The position numbers and the translations under genes were made by a program. DNA of 64,000 bases from Bradyrhizobium sp. Ai1a-2 (GTDB lineage Bacteria; Pseudomonadota; Alphaproteobacteria; Rhizobiales; Xanthobacteraceae): NCBI RefSeq assembly GCF_000426245.1, contig NZ_AUEZ01000011.1:1-64000 (forward strand), written 5' to 3'. The notes below the pieces were generated by a model. The model was not told where the DNA came from. It did no database searches and saw only the letters and a program-made list of their open reading frames with translations. The stretch's first letter is position 1; each line of letters starts with the position of its first letter. Positions 7,679 to 16,431 of the stretch are shown piece after piece.

Positions 7679-9207
7679 TGTCCCGCCATGTGCCGCCCGA
7701 TCTCGGTGAGATCGGCCTCGCTGGCGCGGGCCTCGTGGACGAACTCACCATGGAACATCACGACCAGACGGTCGGAAAGTTCGAGCAGTTCGTCAAGGTC
7801 TTCGCTGACGAGAAGCACCGCCGCGCCGCGGTTGCGCGCCGCCATGATCTCGGCATGGATCTGCGCCACCGCTGCGAAATCGAGCCCGAAGCAGGGATTG
7901 GCCGCGATCAGCACCTCGACCTCGCCGCCGAGCTCGCGTGCCAGCACCGCGCGCTGCACGTTGCCGCCTGAGAGCGCGGAGATCGGCGTATCCGGCGTAC
8001 GCGTCTTGATCTTGTAGAGGCCGATCTTGCGTTCGGCATTCTTGCGGAAGGCCGCACCGTTGAGCCACCAGCCGCCCTTGGCAAAAGGCGCGCGGTCGAA
8101 GTCGCGGAAGGCGATGTTGTCGGCCACGCTCATGCCGCCGACGCAGGCGTTCTTCAACGGCTCTTCCGGCAATACCGACAACTTGTGCCGCCGCATCTCC
8201 TCGCGTGTCGCCGAATAGCGCTCGCCGCGGATGCGGATTTGGCCGTTCTCGGCTTCGCGCTGGCCGGCGAGGACTTCCACGAGCTGCCGCTGGCCGTTGC
8301 CGGAGACGCCGGCGATGCCGACGATCTCGCCGCCGCGGACCGTGAGTGAAACATTCTGGACGGCGACTGCGCCGGCATCGTCCAGCGCGGTGATCCTGTC
8401 CAGCTCCAGCCGCGCCTCGCCGACCTCACCGACGCGCGGCGGCTGTACGGTCAGTTGTTCGGCGCCGATCATGGTGCGCGCCATGTCGTCCGGCGTCAGC
8501 TCGGCGACGCGGCCCTGGCCGGCGAGTTTTCCGCGCCGAAGGATGGTCACCTCATCGGCAAAGGCCATCACCTCACGGAATTTGTGGGTAATCATCAGGA
8601 TGGTCAATTCACCTGATACGACCATCGCGCGCAACATGCCCAAGACCTCGTCGGCCTCGCCAGGCGTCAGCACCGAGGTCGGCTCGTCCAGGATCAGGAA
8701 GCGCCGCTTCAGGTAGAGCTGCTTCAGGATCTCGCACTTCTGCCGCTCGCCGGCGGAGATATCGGAGACCTTGGCGTCCAGCGGCACCTTGAACGGCATC
8801 CGCGCCAGGAACGCCTCGAGCTCCTTCTTCTCCCTGCTCCAGTCCACCACAACAGGAACGTCGTCGCGCGCCAGCACCAGGTTTTCGGCGACCGTCATCG
8901 CCGGCACCAGGGTGAAATGCTGGTAGACCATGCCGAGCCCGAGCGCGTGCGCGTCCTTCGGGTTGCCGATCTTCTGCTCACGCCCACCGATCAGGATGTC
9001 GCCCTGGGTCGCGTGGTAATAGCCCATGATGCATTTGACGAGCGTGCTCTTCCCCGCACCGTTCTCGCCGAGCAGCGCGTGGAAGGAGCCGGGACGCACC
9101 TTCAGCTCGACATTGTCGAGCGCCAGGAAATCGCCGAAGCGCATGGTCATGGCGATCGCGTCGACGCCGAAGGCGCCAGTCGGGGCGGGTGGCTCGCCGA
9201 TGATCAC
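7675..9207 (-). CDS. ABC transporter ATPase, BMP/purine-nucleoside type, two NBDs
   Basis: A 510-residue tandem ATPase. The first half has Walker [10 protein letters not shown], signature SAGERQKCE and Walker [13 protein letters not shown]. The second has the degenerate Walker A SGNGQRQL and signature SGGNVQRAV, typical of ribose/BMP-family importers in which only one site is fully active. The GTG at 9207 is the likely start because it overlaps the stop of the upstream cysteine hydrolase gene (GTGA, 9204-9207). Longer in-frame starts would lie inside that gene. It energises the two permeases encoded by the first half of the operon. Confidence 0.92.
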   Translation of the reverse strand: MIIGEPPAPTGAFGVDAIAMTMRFGDFLALDNVELKVRPGSFHALLGENGAGKSTLVKCIMGYYHATQGDILIGGREQKIGNPKDAHALGLGMVYQHFTLVPAMTVAENLVLARDDVPVVVDWSREKKELEAFLARMPFKVPLDAKVSDISAGERQKCEILKQLYLKRRFLILDEPTSVLTPGEADEVLGMLRAMVVSGELTILMITHKFREVMAFADEVTILRRGKLAGQGRVAELTPDDMARTMIGAEQLTVQPPRVGEVGEARLELDRITALDDAGAVAVQNVSLTVRGGEIVGIAGVSGNGQRQLVEVLAGQREAENGQIRIRGERYSATREEMRRHKLSVLPEEPLKNACVGGMSVADNIAFRDFDRAPFAKGGWWLNGAAFRKNAERKIGLYKIKTRTPDTPISALSGGNVQRAVLARELGGEVEVLIAANPCFGLDFAAVAQIHAEIMAARNRGAAVLLVSEDLDELLELSDRLVVMFHGEFVHEARASEADLTEIGRHMAGH

Positions 9208-9887
9208 GAGATCGCTCCGATCAGGTCGCCGGATTTCGCCACCGCGCCGAACACGCCGCCCTGCATCTTGATCATCTTCAGCGCATGGTCGTGATTGCCC
9301 TTGTCGGTCGCGCCGCAGCAATCCTCGATCAGCACGCATTCGAAGCCGCGGTCATTGGCCTCGCGCATCGTGGTGTGGACGCAAACGTCGGTGGTGATGC
9401 CGGTCAGCACGATATTTTCGATGCCGCGCAGGCGGAGCATCAGCTCCAGGTCGGTCGCACAGAACGAGCCCTTGCCGGGCTTGTCGATGGTCGGCTCGCC
9501 AGGCAGCGGGGCAAGATCCGGGATGATCTCCCAGCCGGGCTCGCCGCGCACCAGGATGCGGCCGCAAGGGCCGGGATCGCCAATGCCGGCGCCGATCTGG
9601 CGCGAGCGCCAGCGCTTGTTGGCGGGAAGATCGGCGAGATCGGGCCGGTGCCCCTCGCGAGTGTGGATGATGTGATAGCCTTGGCTTCGCATCACCGCGA
9701 GCAGACGCTTGATCGGCTCGATCGGCGCCCGCGTCAGCGAGAGATCGTAGCCCATCTTGTCGACATAGCCGCCGACGCCACAGAAATCGATCTGCATGTC
9801 GATGATGACGAGCGCGGTGTTTTCCGGGCGCAGATCGCCATTGTAGGGCCAGGCGTAGGGCTCGGACTTGATAGTGCGCTCGGACAT
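9204..9887 (-). CDS. biuH: Cysteine hydrolase, biuret hydrolase-like (isochorismatase family)
   Basis: A 227-residue isochorismatase-fold amidase. The catalytic triad is visible: Asp in VIIDMQIDF near residue 31, Lys in IDKPGKGSF near 137 and Cys in [12 protein letters not shown] near 172. The motifs [26 protein letters not shown] and [12 protein letters not shown] match my recollection of rhizobial biuret hydrolase, which cleaves biuret to allophanate and ammonia. N-carbamoyl amidase or triuret hydrolase activity are alternatives. It sits inside an ABC importer operon, between permease and ATPase genes, and is coupled to the ATPase by a GTGA overlap. GAGG lies 7-8 bases before the start. A related hydrolase is at 17725-18426. 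Confidence 0.78.
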   Translation of the reverse strand: MSERTIKSEPYAWPYNGDLRPENTALVIIDMQIDFCGVGGYVDKMGYDLSLTRAPIEPIKRLLAVMRSQGYHIIHTREGHRPDLADLPANKRWRSRQIGAGIGDPGPCGRILVRGEPGWEIIPDLAPLPGEPTIDKPGKGSFCATDLELMLRLRGIENIVLTGITTDVCVHTTMREANDRGFECVLIEDCCGATDKGNHDHALKMIKMQGGVFGAVAKSGDLIGAIS

Positions 9888-9911
9888 GGATGACCTCGGC
9901 TGTGCGCGTGA

Positions 9912-10838
9912 TTAGCGAGTGATGGAAAGCTCGGCGGGCGCGCCGGTCAGCGTGCGCTTCGGCGAGCAGGTGATGATCATGATCGCGAGCGTCAGGATGT
10001 ACGGCGCGGCATTGAACAGGTGGTAGCCCGAGGTGACGCCGACCGATTGCAGCGCCGGTCCCAGCGCTGCCGCGCCGCCAAAGGCGAGCGAGGCCCACAG
10101 GCAGAGCAGGGGATCCCAGCGCGCGAAGATCACGAGCGCGACCGCGGTGATGCCCTGTCCTGAGGATAGGCCTTCGTTCCAGCTTCCAGGATAGAACAGC
10201 GACAGGAACGAGCCGCCGATCCCGGCGAGGAAGCCGCCGACCATGGTGGCGCGGAGCCGGATCAGCAGCACCGAATGGCCCATCGCGCGTGCCGCGTCCG
10301 AGCTCTCGCCGGCGGTGCGGATCAAAAGCCCCCAGCGCGTGGCCTTGAACGCCCAATAGAGAATGGGTGCGATCGCGACCCCGATCAGGAACAGAACGTT
10401 GATGCGGAGTGCGGCGCGGACCTGCGGAATGTCGCTCCACCAGCCGAAATCGATGGCTGGCAGCCGCGGCGCCGTCGGCTCGATCAAGGGCTTGCCGAGG
10501 AAGAAGGCGAGGCCGATGCCGAACAGCATCAGCGCGATTCCGACCGCGACGTCGTTCACGCGCGGCAATGAGCAAATGCCGGCGTGGAGCGCACCGAGCA
10601 GCGCGCCGGTGATGCCGGCGGCAAGTACCCCGAGCCAGGGCGAGCCGGTGAGATAGGAGACGCCGTAGGCGCTCATCGCGCCCATCACCAGCGTGCCCTC
10701 GAGGCCGAGATTGATGCGGCCGCTGCGCTCAGTGATGCATTCCCCTAAGCTGACGAACAGGAACGGCGTCGAGACGCGGATGGCGCCGCCGAGCACGGCG
10801 AGCGGAACGGTCCACAATCCGATCGATGCGTCTGCCAT
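9912..10838 (-). CDS. ABC transporter permease, BMP type (second)
   Basis: A 308-residue inner-membrane permease of the branched-chain/BMP class with about eight to ten hydrophobic segments. It carries LGECITERSGRINLGLEGT near residue 30, a motif typical of purine-nucleoside importer permeases (NupQ/YufQ-like). It begins one base after the stop of the first permease gene and has a good site (GAGGAAAG) upstream. With the neighbouring permease it should form the heterodimeric channel for a purine or ureide. Confidence 0.9.
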   Translation of the reverse strand: MADASIGLWTVPLAVLGGAIRVSTPFLFVSLGECITERSGRINLGLEGTLVMGAMSAYGVSYLTGSPWLGVLAAGITGALLGALHAGICSLPRVNDVAVGIALMLFGIGLAFFLGKPLIEPTAPRLPAIDFGWWSDIPQVRAALRINVLFLIGVAIAPILYWAFKATRWGLLIRTAGESSDAARAMGHSVLLIRLRATMVGGFLAGIGGSFLSLFYPGSWNEGLSSGQGITAVALVIFARWDPLLCLWASLAFGGAAALGPALQSVGVTSGYHLFNAAPYILTLAIMIITCSPKRTLTGAPAELSITR

Positions 10839-10839
10839 G

Positions 10840-11949
10840 TCAGGACTTTCCTCTCAGGAAGCCGATGCGGCCGTAGACCGCGTCGCTCGCGAGCACAAAC
10901 ACGAAGATGATGCCCTGCAGCACCAGCACGGAAGCGTCGGGCAGTCCGAGCCGCCGCTGCAACAGGCCGCCGCTGGCGCTGATGCCGCCGAGCAGGACCG
11001 CAACCGGAATCACCGCGAGCGGATTCTGCCGCGACAGGAAGGCGACCAGGATGCCGGTGAAGCCGTAACCGGCGGCGAGATTGGCGTTGGTGCGTCCCTG
11101 GACGGCGGCGACCTCGATCATGCCGGCAAGGCCGGCGCAACCGCCGGCAAGAAAGCAGATCGTCATGATCAGTTTGCCGACGCCGAGGCCGACGATCTTG
11201 GCGGCGCGGATATTGCCGCCGGCGACACGCGCAGCAAAGCCGAAGGTGGTGTGATAGATCAGGACGTAGGAGGCGATCGCACAGACAAGGCCGAACACCA
11301 GGCCCCAATGCACATCGGTGCCAGGGATGGTGCCGATCATGTTGGCTGCGCCTATCTCGCGGGTCGAGGGCTTGTTGAGACTGGCGGGATCGCGCATCAC
11401 GCCTTCGACGAGATGGTTGAGGATCGCAAGCGCGATATAGACCAGCAGCAGGCTCGAGATCGTCTCGTTGACGCCGCGATACTGCCGGAGCGCGCCCGAC
11501 AGCGTGATCCACAATCCACCGCCGATCACGCCGGCAATGACCATCGCGATCTGCACCACCAGCGGCGGCGCCCATTGCATCGCGAGCGCGGCGCTGGTGG
11601 CTGCCAGCGCGCCGATCAGCAGCGCGCCTTCGCCGCCGATGATCACCATGCCGAGCTGCGCCGGCAGCGCCGTGCACAGCGCAGTCAGGATCACGGGCGC
11701 TGCGCGGGTCAGCGTGTTCTGCCAGGAGAACCAGGTGCCGAACGCGCCCTGGTACATGTAGAAATAGAGATCGAGCGGATTCTTGCCGTACAGCGCGACG
11801 AACACGCCGAAGGCCGCGAGCGCGCCGATCAGGGCCGCCCCCGGGATCAGGATGTATTCGATGGTGGCGCCGTAGCGCTGCAGGAAACCCGGATCGGCGG
11901 CCGGGGCGACCCCGACCGCCTCGGCCGAGTCAGCCGTGTCTGTTGTCAC
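10840..11949 (-). CDS. ABC transporter permease, BMP type (first)
   Basis: A 369-residue inner-membrane permease with about ten hydrophobic segments and the family motif MVIIGGEGALLIGALAA. The GTG at 11949 (VTTDTADSAEA) is the chosen start because it overlaps the stop of the binding-protein gene (GTGA, 11946-11949). The long in-frame extension upstream would run inside that gene in another frame and lacks natural composition. It pairs with the downstream permease. Confidence 0.9.
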   Translation of the reverse strand: MTTDTADSAEAVGVAPAADPGFLQRYGATIEYILIPGAALIGALAAFGVFVALYGKNPLDLYFYMYQGAFGTWFSWQNTLTRAAPVILTALCTALPAQLGMVIIGGEGALLIGALAATSAALAMQWAPPLVVQIAMVIAGVIGGGLWITLSGALRQYRGVNETISSLLLVYIALAILNHLVEGVMRDPASLNKPSTREIGAANMIGTIPGTDVHWGLVFGLVCAIASYVLIYHTTFGFAARVAGGNIRAAKIVGLGVGKLIMTICFLAGGCAGLAGMIEVAAVQGRTNANLAAGYGFTGILVAFLSRQNPLAVIPVAVLLGGISASGGLLQRRLGLPDASVLVLQGIIFVFVLASDAVYGRIGFLRGKS

Positions 11950-13055
11950 GAAGTCGCTCCGATCACGCCTTCGATCAGATAGTCCATCTTTTCGAGCTCG
12001 GGATCCTTCTGGCCGCGCTCGACACTGGCCGCGATCACCGTCTTGCCCTTGTTGTCGAGGATCGGTCCCTTGAAGATGGTGTATTCGCCGAGAACAAGCT
12101 TCGCCTTCATCTCGTCGGCATGCTTGCGTGCTTCGGCCGAGACCGCTTCGCCATAGGGCGAACATTTGACGATCTCTTCCTTCAGGCCGCCACGATAGAA
12201 GTTCGGGATCGATTCGCCCGAGGTGATCATCTTCAGGAATTTCGGATAGAGCGCTTCCCAATTCCATTCGGCGCCGGTGAGATAGGCCTTTGGCGCGAGT
12301 GGGGACTGGTTGACGTGATAGCCGCAGACGAAAGCGCCGCGGCGTGCGGCGTTCTCGACCATGGTCTTGGGGCCGTCGACATGGCAGGTTAGCACGTCGA
12401 CGCCCTGGTCGATCAGGCTGTTGGTGGCCTCGGCTTCCTTGACCGGCATCGACCAGTCGCCGGTGAATATCACTTGCGTGGTTGCCTTGGGGTTGGCGAG
12501 CTTGGCGCCGAGGGTGAAGGCGTTGATGTTGCGCAGCACCTGCGGGATTGGCTTGGCGGCGACGAAGCCGAGCTTGCCGCTCTTGGTCGAATAGCCCGCA
12601 ACGATGCCGGAAATGAACTGCGCCTCGTCGATATAACCGAAATAGCTGCCGGCGTTCTTCGGGTCTTTCTCGGTCCACAGACCGCCGCAATGTTCGAAGC
12701 GGATCTTCGGATATTTGTTCGCTATCTTGACCACGTGTGGACTGAAATATCCGAACGAGGTCGGAAACAGCAGTGTGGAGCCGTCAAGATTGATCATGGA
12801 CTCCATGGTCTTCTCGACTGCATCGGTCTCCGGCACCTTCTCTTCCTCGACCACCTTGATGCCGGGAAGTTTCTTCAGCGCCGCCGCGCCTTGCGCGTGC
12901 GCCTGGTTGTAGCCGTAGTCGTCGCGCGATCCGACATAGATGAAGCCGATGGTGGTCTCGGCCGCCTGCGCGGTGCGCGCGCCGATCGTGCCGCCCAGCG
13001 CCAGCGCGGCGCCGCCTTGCAACAAATGCCGTCGTGAAATCCTGCTGAAATCCAT
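11946..13055 (-). CDS. BMP family ABC substrate-binding protein (Tat-exported)
   Basis: A 369-residue periplasmic binding protein of the BMP/Med family, which bind purine nucleosides and related compounds. The N-terminus has a twin-arginine signal (SRRHLLQGGAALALGG) and an ARTAQAAE cleavage region. TIGFIYVGSRDDYGYNQAH begins the mature fold. It is the first gene of the operon with a strong ribosome site (GGGGAGC). A consensus sigma-54 promoter lies at 13131-13145, so uptake is probably induced by nitrogen limitation. The ligand cannot be read from sequence. Confidence 0.92.
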   Translation of the reverse strand: MDFSRISRRHLLQGGAALALGGTIGARTAQAAETTIGFIYVGSRDDYGYNQAHAQGAAALKKLPGIKVVEEEKVPETDAVEKTMESMINLDGSTLLFPTSFGYFSPHVVKIANKYPKIRFEHCGGLWTEKDPKNAGSYFGYIDEAQFISGIVAGYSTKSGKLGFVAAKPIPQVLRNINAFTLGAKLANPKATTQVIFTGDWSMPVKEAEATNSLIDQGVDVLTCHVDGPKTMVENAARRGAFVCGYHVNQSPLAPKAYLTGAEWNWEALYPKFLKMITSGESIPNFYRGGLKEEIVKCSPYGEAVSAEARKHADEMKAKLVLGEYTIFKGPILDNKGKTVIAASVERGQKDPELEKMDYLIEGVIGATS

Positions 13056-13130
13056 TGCCTGCTCCCCTGGGGCGGTCCGGCCGCCGGTCGTTTCGCGTCC
13101 GCGCCAACGGCGGAGCTCAGACAGGATGTC

Positions 13131-13145
13131 GCAAGCTTCGTGCCA
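13131..13145 (-). promoter_or_regulatory. Sigma-54 promoter of the BMP-type ABC operon
   Basis: The minus strand reads TGGCACGAAGCTTGC, a full match to TGGCACG-N4-TTGC with GG-N10-GC spacing. It lies 76 bases upstream of the binding-protein start. The divergent gene starts at 13384, and the rest of the interval (13146-13383) shows no equally strong site. Confidence 0.8.
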
Positions 13146-13383
13146 GAGCCTATTTGGCGAGCATGAAATATCAATCGCTTGAAATTACTTGGATATTATT
13201 CAATGTTGCGTTTCGCTCAAACTTTGAGCGGCAGTGTGCTGGCCTAATTATTGAGCGTAGTCAGATCATTGTATGCAAGGCTGTTAAGCATCGCTGGGGA
13301 CGTTGATCGCGCGAAAGGGCACTGGCATTGAACTTGTATCGACCTGGATGCGGGAATCGAAAGCGGCGCTGCACTGGAAAAGC

Positions 13384-14661
13384 ATGAGCAAGACAGACGC
13401 GGCGGGAGCCGGGACCAGACCAACCTTGCTTGGCGAGGCGATCGTTGCCCGCATCGACCTGCTTGCGGCGATATCGGAGACGCCTGAGCACCTGGCGCGA
13501 ATCTATCTGACGCCCGAGCACCGCAAGGCGGCCGATCTTCTTCTGTCCTGGATGCGCGAGGCCGGGATGAGCGCTCATCTCGACGCCATCGGCAATGTCT
13601 GCGGACGTTACGAGGGCGACAGGCCCGGCCTACCGTGCCTGATGCTGGGCTCGCATTACGACACCGTGCGCGACGCCGGCAAATGGGACGGACCGCTCGG
13701 CCTGATCACCGCGATCTCCTGCGTCGCCGATCTCAACCGGCGCGGCCGCCGATTGCCCTTCGCGATCGAGGTGACCGGCTTTGCCGATGAGGAGGGTGTC
13801 CGCTTTGCTTCGACCCTGCTCGGCAGCCGCGCAGTCGCCGGCACCTTCGACGAAAGCGTGCTGAACGCGCGCGACCACGCCGGCATCTCCATGCGCGAGG
13901 CGATGATCGCCTTCGGGCTCGATCCTGATCATATCGGCGCCGCCGCGCGCGTCCGCAGCGAACTGCTCGCCTATGTCGAACTGCATATCGAGCAGGGGCC
14001 GGTGCTGGAAGAGAAAGACCTGCCCGTCGGCGTGGTGACCGCGATCGCCGGCGCCACGCGGCTTGCGGCAAAGCTCACGGGCATGGCCGGCCATGCCGGC
14101 ACCGTGCCGATGGTGTCGCGCCGCGATGCGCTGGCGGGCGCTGCCGAATGCATCACGGCGATTGAGGAATTCTGCAAGACCGACGATGGCGGTCTCGTCG
14201 GCACTGTCGGCTATATCGATGCGAGGCCCGGCGCCACCAACGTGATCCCCGGATTCGTCTCCTTCACCATCGACGTCCGCGCGCCCACCGATACGCATCG
14301 CAAACGCGCGGTCGCCGAGATCGTCCGCGAAATCGAGGCCATCGCAAGGCGCCGCGGGCTCTCGCTGCAACTCGATGTCACCCATGAGAACCGCACCGTG
14401 CCCTGCGCGTCTTGGCTCAAAGCGCAGGTGGCCGAGGCAGTGGCCGGCGAGGGATATCCCGTGTTCGAGCTGCCAAGCGGGGCGGGGCATGACGGCATGG
14501 CGATGATCGATGTCGCCGACGTCGCCATGCTCTTCGTCCGCTGCCGCGGCGGCATCAGCCACCATCCCGACGAGCATGTCGACCTTGCCGACGCTGATGC
14601 GGGCGCGCGGGTCCTGCTGCGTCTGATCGAGAACTTTCGGGCGGGCGAGATATCGCCGTAA
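13384..14661 (+). CDS. M20 amidohydrolase, allantoate/N-carbamoyl-amino-acid type
   Basis: A 425-residue M20/HyuC-family hydrolase (allantoate amidohydrolase, ureidoglycolate hydrolase and N-carbamoyl-L-amino-acid hydrolase). Metal ligands appear in GSHYDTV, ADEEGVRF, ELHIEQGP and GISHHPDEH, and the dimerisation insert contains GMAGHAGTVPM. It would release ammonia and CO2 from a ureido group in the cytoplasm. The ATG at 13384 follows GGAAAAGC. Earlier in-frame starts at 13303 and 13351 are possible but poorly supported. Gene context (purine import, formamidase) favours a ureide substrate, but the exact one is not readable. Confidence 0.85.
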   Translation: MSKTDAAGAGTRPTLLGEAIVARIDLLAAISETPEHLARIYLTPEHRKAADLLLSWMREAGMSAHLDAIGNVCGRYEGDRPGLPCLMLGSHYDTVRDAGKWDGPLGLITAISCVADLNRRGRRLPFAIEVTGFADEEGVRFASTLLGSRAVAGTFDESVLNARDHAGISMREAMIAFGLDPDHIGAAARVRSELLAYVELHIEQGPVLEEKDLPVGVVTAIAGATRLAAKLTGMAGHAGTVPMVSRRDALAGAAECITAIEEFCKTDDGGLVGTVGYIDARPGATNVIPGFVSFTIDVRAPTDTHRKRAVAEIVREIEAIARRRGLSLQLDVTHENRTVPCASWLKAQVAEAVAGEGYPVFELPSGAGHDGMAMIDVADVAMLFVRCRGGISHHPDEHVDLADADAGARVLLRLIENFRAGEISP

Positions 14662-14666
14662 CATCG

Positions 14667-14750
14667 TAGGATGGGTAGAGCGCAGCGAAACCCATCAATA
14701 TTTGTGACCGCGGCGAAGGTGATGGGTTTCGCTGCGCTCTACCCATCCTA
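14667..14750. repeat. Perfect 31-bp inverted repeat between convergent genes
   Basis: Arms at 14667-14697 and 14720-14750 are exact reverse complements over 31 bases, starting TAGGATGGGTAGAGCG, with a 22-base loop. It lies between the ends of the M20 hydrolase and formamidase genes (gap 98 bases) and can terminate or protect transcripts from either side. This is another multicopy-type element. Confidence 0.85.
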
Positions 14751-14759
14751 CAAGTCCGA

Positions 14760-15773
14760 TCACTCCGCCGCTTTCGCCGTTTTGCCGAACATGCGCGTCG
14801 GAGCGGGGAAGCCGCAGGAGGTGCCGTCGGTGATCTTGACCTGATCCTCCCAAGGCAGGCGGAAGCGACCCGACACCATGTCCTGCATGAAGGTGTAGGG
14901 ACAATCCATCGCGCCGCCCTTCACCGCGACATAGCCGCGGTGCCAGAGCTGGTAGATGTTGTTCTCGACACCCCAGTTGATGCGCGCCTCACGTACCAGG
15001 TCAGGGCGCACCTCGGCGGTGATGATCTCGTCGGCGCGGCCGGTGGTGCCATGCGCGATGATGGTGCCGTCGAAATTGACGATCATGCCTTCGCCCATGG
15101 AATCGAACGAGCCGTCGGACCCGCACATGCAGACATTGGCTGTTACCATCAGGTTCTGGAACGCGTTGGCCTGGTTGGTGAAGCGCCAGCTCTCGCGGAT
15201 CGGCGCGGTGTAGCCGGCGGTGCGGATCATGATCTCGGCGCCCTTGTAGGCACATTCGCGCGCCATTTCCGGGAACATGCCGTCATGGCAGATGATGAGC
15301 GCGATCTTGGCGCCCTTCGGCCCCTCGATCACGGGAATGCCGATGTCGCCGGGCTCCCACGGCTCAACCGGAATCCAGGGATGGAATTTGCGATAATAGA
15401 GCTTGATCTCGCCGTGGTCGTCGATGATCAGGCCTGAATTGTAAGGATTGCCATCGGGGTTGTACTCCATGATGGAGAAGCAGCCCCAGATCTTGTTGTC
15501 GACGCAGGCCTGCTTGAAAGCGGCAACCTCCGGCCCGTCGAGCTGGCACATGATCTCGGGATTGGTGTCCATCGACAGGCCATGCAGCGAATATTCGGGA
15601 AACACGACGAGATCCATGGTCGACAGGTTGCGCCGCGCCTTGCCGACCATCCAGACGATCTTCTCGGTCTGCTTCGCCAGATCGGCTTTGGTCACCACAA
15701 CGGGCAATTGCAGTTGAACGAGCCCGATCACGACGCCATTGGGTGATTTGTTGAGGCCGCCAAGTCCGTTCAT
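14760..15773 (-). CDS. amiF: Formamidase
   Basis: A nitrilase-superfamily amidase of 337 residues that hydrolyses formamide to formate and ammonia in the cytoplasm. The catalytic triad is visible: Glu in FPEYSLHG near residue 60, Lys in YYRKFHPW near 133 and Cys in LIICHDGMFPE near 166. The N-terminal MNGLGGLNKSPNG and the PWEPGDIGIPV and NNIYQLWHRGY segments follow Helicobacter AmiF closely, which separates it from the aliphatic amidase AmiE. The ATG at 15773 is preceded by AGGGAG. It stands alone on the minus strand, convergent with the ureido hydrolase gene. Confidence 0.93.
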   Translation of the reverse strand: MNGLGGLNKSPNGVVIGLVQLQLPVVVTKADLAKQTEKIVWMVGKARRNLSTMDLVVFPEYSLHGLSMDTNPEIMCQLDGPEVAAFKQACVDNKIWGCFSIMEYNPDGNPYNSGLIIDDHGEIKLYYRKFHPWIPVEPWEPGDIGIPVIEGPKGAKIALIICHDGMFPEMARECAYKGAEIMIRTAGYTAPIRESWRFTNQANAFQNLMVTANVCMCGSDGSFDSMGEGMIVNFDGTIIAHGTTGRADEIITAEVRPDLVREARINWGVENNIYQLWHRGYVAVKGGAMDCPYTFMQDMVSGRFRLPWEDQVKITDGTSCGFPAPTRMFGKTAKAAE

Positions 15774-16031
15774 GTCGAACTCCCTGTTCCTGTGCTGATC
15801 GTTCGCGGGATCTGGTGAGAGCAAATCGGATTTCTGCCCGCATCGAAAGGCCATTTTCCAGGCGCTGTGATCGCCTCGAAGTCAGTGCGGCCGGTGGCGG
15901 GAGACGAAAATTCTTTCCTGCATCTATAACGGGGAACATGCTTCCAAGTCGCTCCCGCAAAAGACATTTCGCTACCATTGCTTCCGGGCCGCAATTGACG
16001 ACATTTAGGGCCTGTTTCAATGGAAGCGACC

Positions 16032-16250
16032 ATGAGCAATCCCGGATTTGATGCGTTTGGCGAGCCGATAGCGGCCGAGAGCGTTAGAGCACCCGGGCGT
16101 GCGTCCTCGTGGCTGCTGCGTGCGGGCACCGGTGCATTCTGGCTGCTTGTTGCTGGCATCGTGATCGCGCGCGCCGCCTACTTTGAGGCCGGCGTCTTCA
16201 ATTTCGACCACGCCGTCGCCTGGGCGCAGGGCCTGTTCGCAGCCCTCTGA
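16032..16250 (+). CDS. Small single-span membrane protein
   Basis: A 72-residue open frame with a polar N-terminus (MSNPGFDAFGEPIAAE) and one hydrophobic segment near residues 32-53 (GAFWLLVAGIVIARAAYF), followed by a short amphipathic tail. GGAAG precedes the ATG at 16032. An alternative ATG lies at 16020. It is divergent from formamidase with about 260 bases between. I do not recognise a family. It could be a small subunit or regulator of the YeiH-like protein downstream, but that is conjecture. Confidence 0.5.
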   Translation: MSNPGFDAFGEPIAAESVRAPGRASSWLLRAGTGAFWLLVAGIVIARAAYFEAGVFNFDHAVAWAQGLFAAL

Positions 16251-16431
16251 CGTTCGATCGTTCACATAAGGTTCCAGCCGAGATCGGCTGGGTTGCCGGC
16301 GACAGGCCCGCCTGAAGCGACGCATGCGCCGATCCCCGGAATATAACTTCTCGTTACTGGGGAAACCGTAGAATATATTAGCCAAAACATCATGGTAGGC
16401 GCATAAATTATTCCCGATAGGGAGTGCCACC

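Noticed and set aside
11950..12690. N-terminal extension of the first BMP-type permease
   Set aside because: It is the binding-protein gene read in another frame. The GTG at 11949 gives a normal permease start with a GTGA overlap.
13324..13339. Possible sigma-54 promoter before the M20 hydrolase gene (TGGCATTGAACTTGTA)
   Set aside because: The -24 half fits, but the -12 half has GT where GC is nearly invariant, so it is not listed as a feature.
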